Below are positions 14,019-14,213 of a stretch of DNA of 14,213 nt, one piece after another (position 1 is the stretch's first letter; each line of letters opens with the position of its first letter). The notes beneath the pieces were generated by a model, which made no database searches, was not told where the DNA came from, and was given only the letters and a program-made list of their open reading frames with translations. Both the position numbers and the translations under genes were made by a program. Source of the stretch: JASBSR01 sp963847575 (GTDB lineage: Bacteria > Pseudomonadota > Gammaproteobacteria > SZUA-229); assembly GCA_963847575.1 (NCBI GenBank), contig CAWKAL010000070.1, positions 1 through 14,213 of the forward strand, given 5' to 3'.

Positions 14019-14038
14019 CGCGCTAATTAGCAGTATAT

Positions 14039-14068
14039 AAAAAGGCCGCTTAATGCGGCCTTTTTATT
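14039..14068. terminator. Bidirectional rho-independent terminator
   Basis: AAAAAGGCCGC (14039-14049) pairs with GCGGCCTTTTT (14055-14065) around a 5-base loop. The T tract on one strand and the A tract on the other let it serve both the cytochrome gene (+) and the converging barrel gene (-). Confidence 0.92.
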
Positions 14069-14090
14069 ATCCAGTCGTCTGAGCGCAGGT

Positions 14091-14213
14091 TCAGAAATGT
14101 ACGATGACAGAAGTCACGACAACATACGCATTGTAGTCCGGTGTCTGCTCATCGAGTAACAACAGGTTGCTAACACTGTCGGCCAGCAGGTTATCAAGCG
14201 ACCAGTCGTCTGA
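14091..14213 (-). CDS. C-terminal end of a probable outer-membrane beta-barrel protein, possibly MtrB/PioB-like (partial)
   Basis: Only the last 40 codons are in the window, ending at TGA 14091-14093. The sequence ends DYNAYVVVTSVIVHF: alternating residues in a final amphipathic strand and a terminal phenylalanine, the usual signal for BAM-dependent barrel insertion. The preceding DDWSLDNLLADSV...LDEQTPDYNAY is similar, from memory, to the end of MtrB/PioB porins, which hold multiheme cytochromes in the outer membrane, and the adjacent c-type cytochrome fits. The barrel call is reasonable; the MtrB/PioB call is tentative because so little is visible. Confidence 0.5.
   Translation of the reverse strand, partial: SDDWSLDNLLADSVSNLLLLDEQTPDYNAYVVVTSVIVHF

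Overview
The window looks like chromosomal DNA of a gammaproteobacterium. The gene families (CbpA/CbpM pair, RhlE-type helicase, DUF465, GFA, CspA) and moderately GC-rich codon use with AT-rich intergenic gaps fit this; the species cannot be named from sequence alone. There are no rRNA, tRNA, CRISPR, phage or intact IS genes. Most genes are single units or pairs, mainly on the minus strand.

Layout. (1) 1-1937 (-): glucose-6-phosphate dehydrogenase fused in frame to a C-terminal cyclic-nucleotide-binding domain that runs off the left edge; the leader contains a heptanucleotide tandem repeat (2052-2107). (2) 2122-2535 (-): GFA/CENP-V-like zinc protein, then a REPIN-like inverted repeat pair (2558-2657) and a single-HKD phospholipase D-like protein (2693-3226, -). 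(3) 3438-4221 (-): exported glutathione peroxidase and a possible small ORF. (4) 4318-7235: a CarH/LitR-type MerR-B12 photoreceptor regulator (-) divergent from a plus-strand cluster of three small unknown proteins, a DCC-family (DUF393) thiol-disulfide protein and an SDR with a frameshift. A palindrome overlaps the -35 of the divergent promoter and a strong hairpin sits just before the second small gene. (5) 7271-7693 (-): LEA-2-type lipoprotein whose signal peptide seems to lie out of frame with the nearest ATG. (6) 7986-10333: three RNA-chaperone-type genes, an RRM protein (-), a CspA protein (-) and an RhlE-like DEAD-box helicase (+). (7) 10490-10732 (+): DUF465 protein with terminator, then a nested palindromic repeat. 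(8) 10933-12193 (-): cbpM and cbpA co-chaperone operon. (9) 12287-13225 (-): voltage-gated potassium channel with a C-terminal CxxC knuckle. (10) 13644-14018 (+): periplasmic tetraheme c3-type cytochrome with terminator, convergent with the 3' end of what looks like an outer-membrane beta-barrel, possibly MtrB/PioB-like, which runs off the right edge.

How it fits together. Several neighbours share themes: RNA remodelling (RRM, CspA, RhlE), protein quality control (CbpA/CbpM), redox and peroxide defence (Zwf as NADPH source, Gpx, GFA, DCC protein), light sensing through B12, and possible electron transfer across the periplasm and outer membrane. The most unusual items are the Zwf-CNBD fusion, which would tie the entry to the oxidative pentose phosphate pathway to a cyclic nucleotide, and the CarH-type locus, which controls small unknown proteins and has no photolyase gene in the window.
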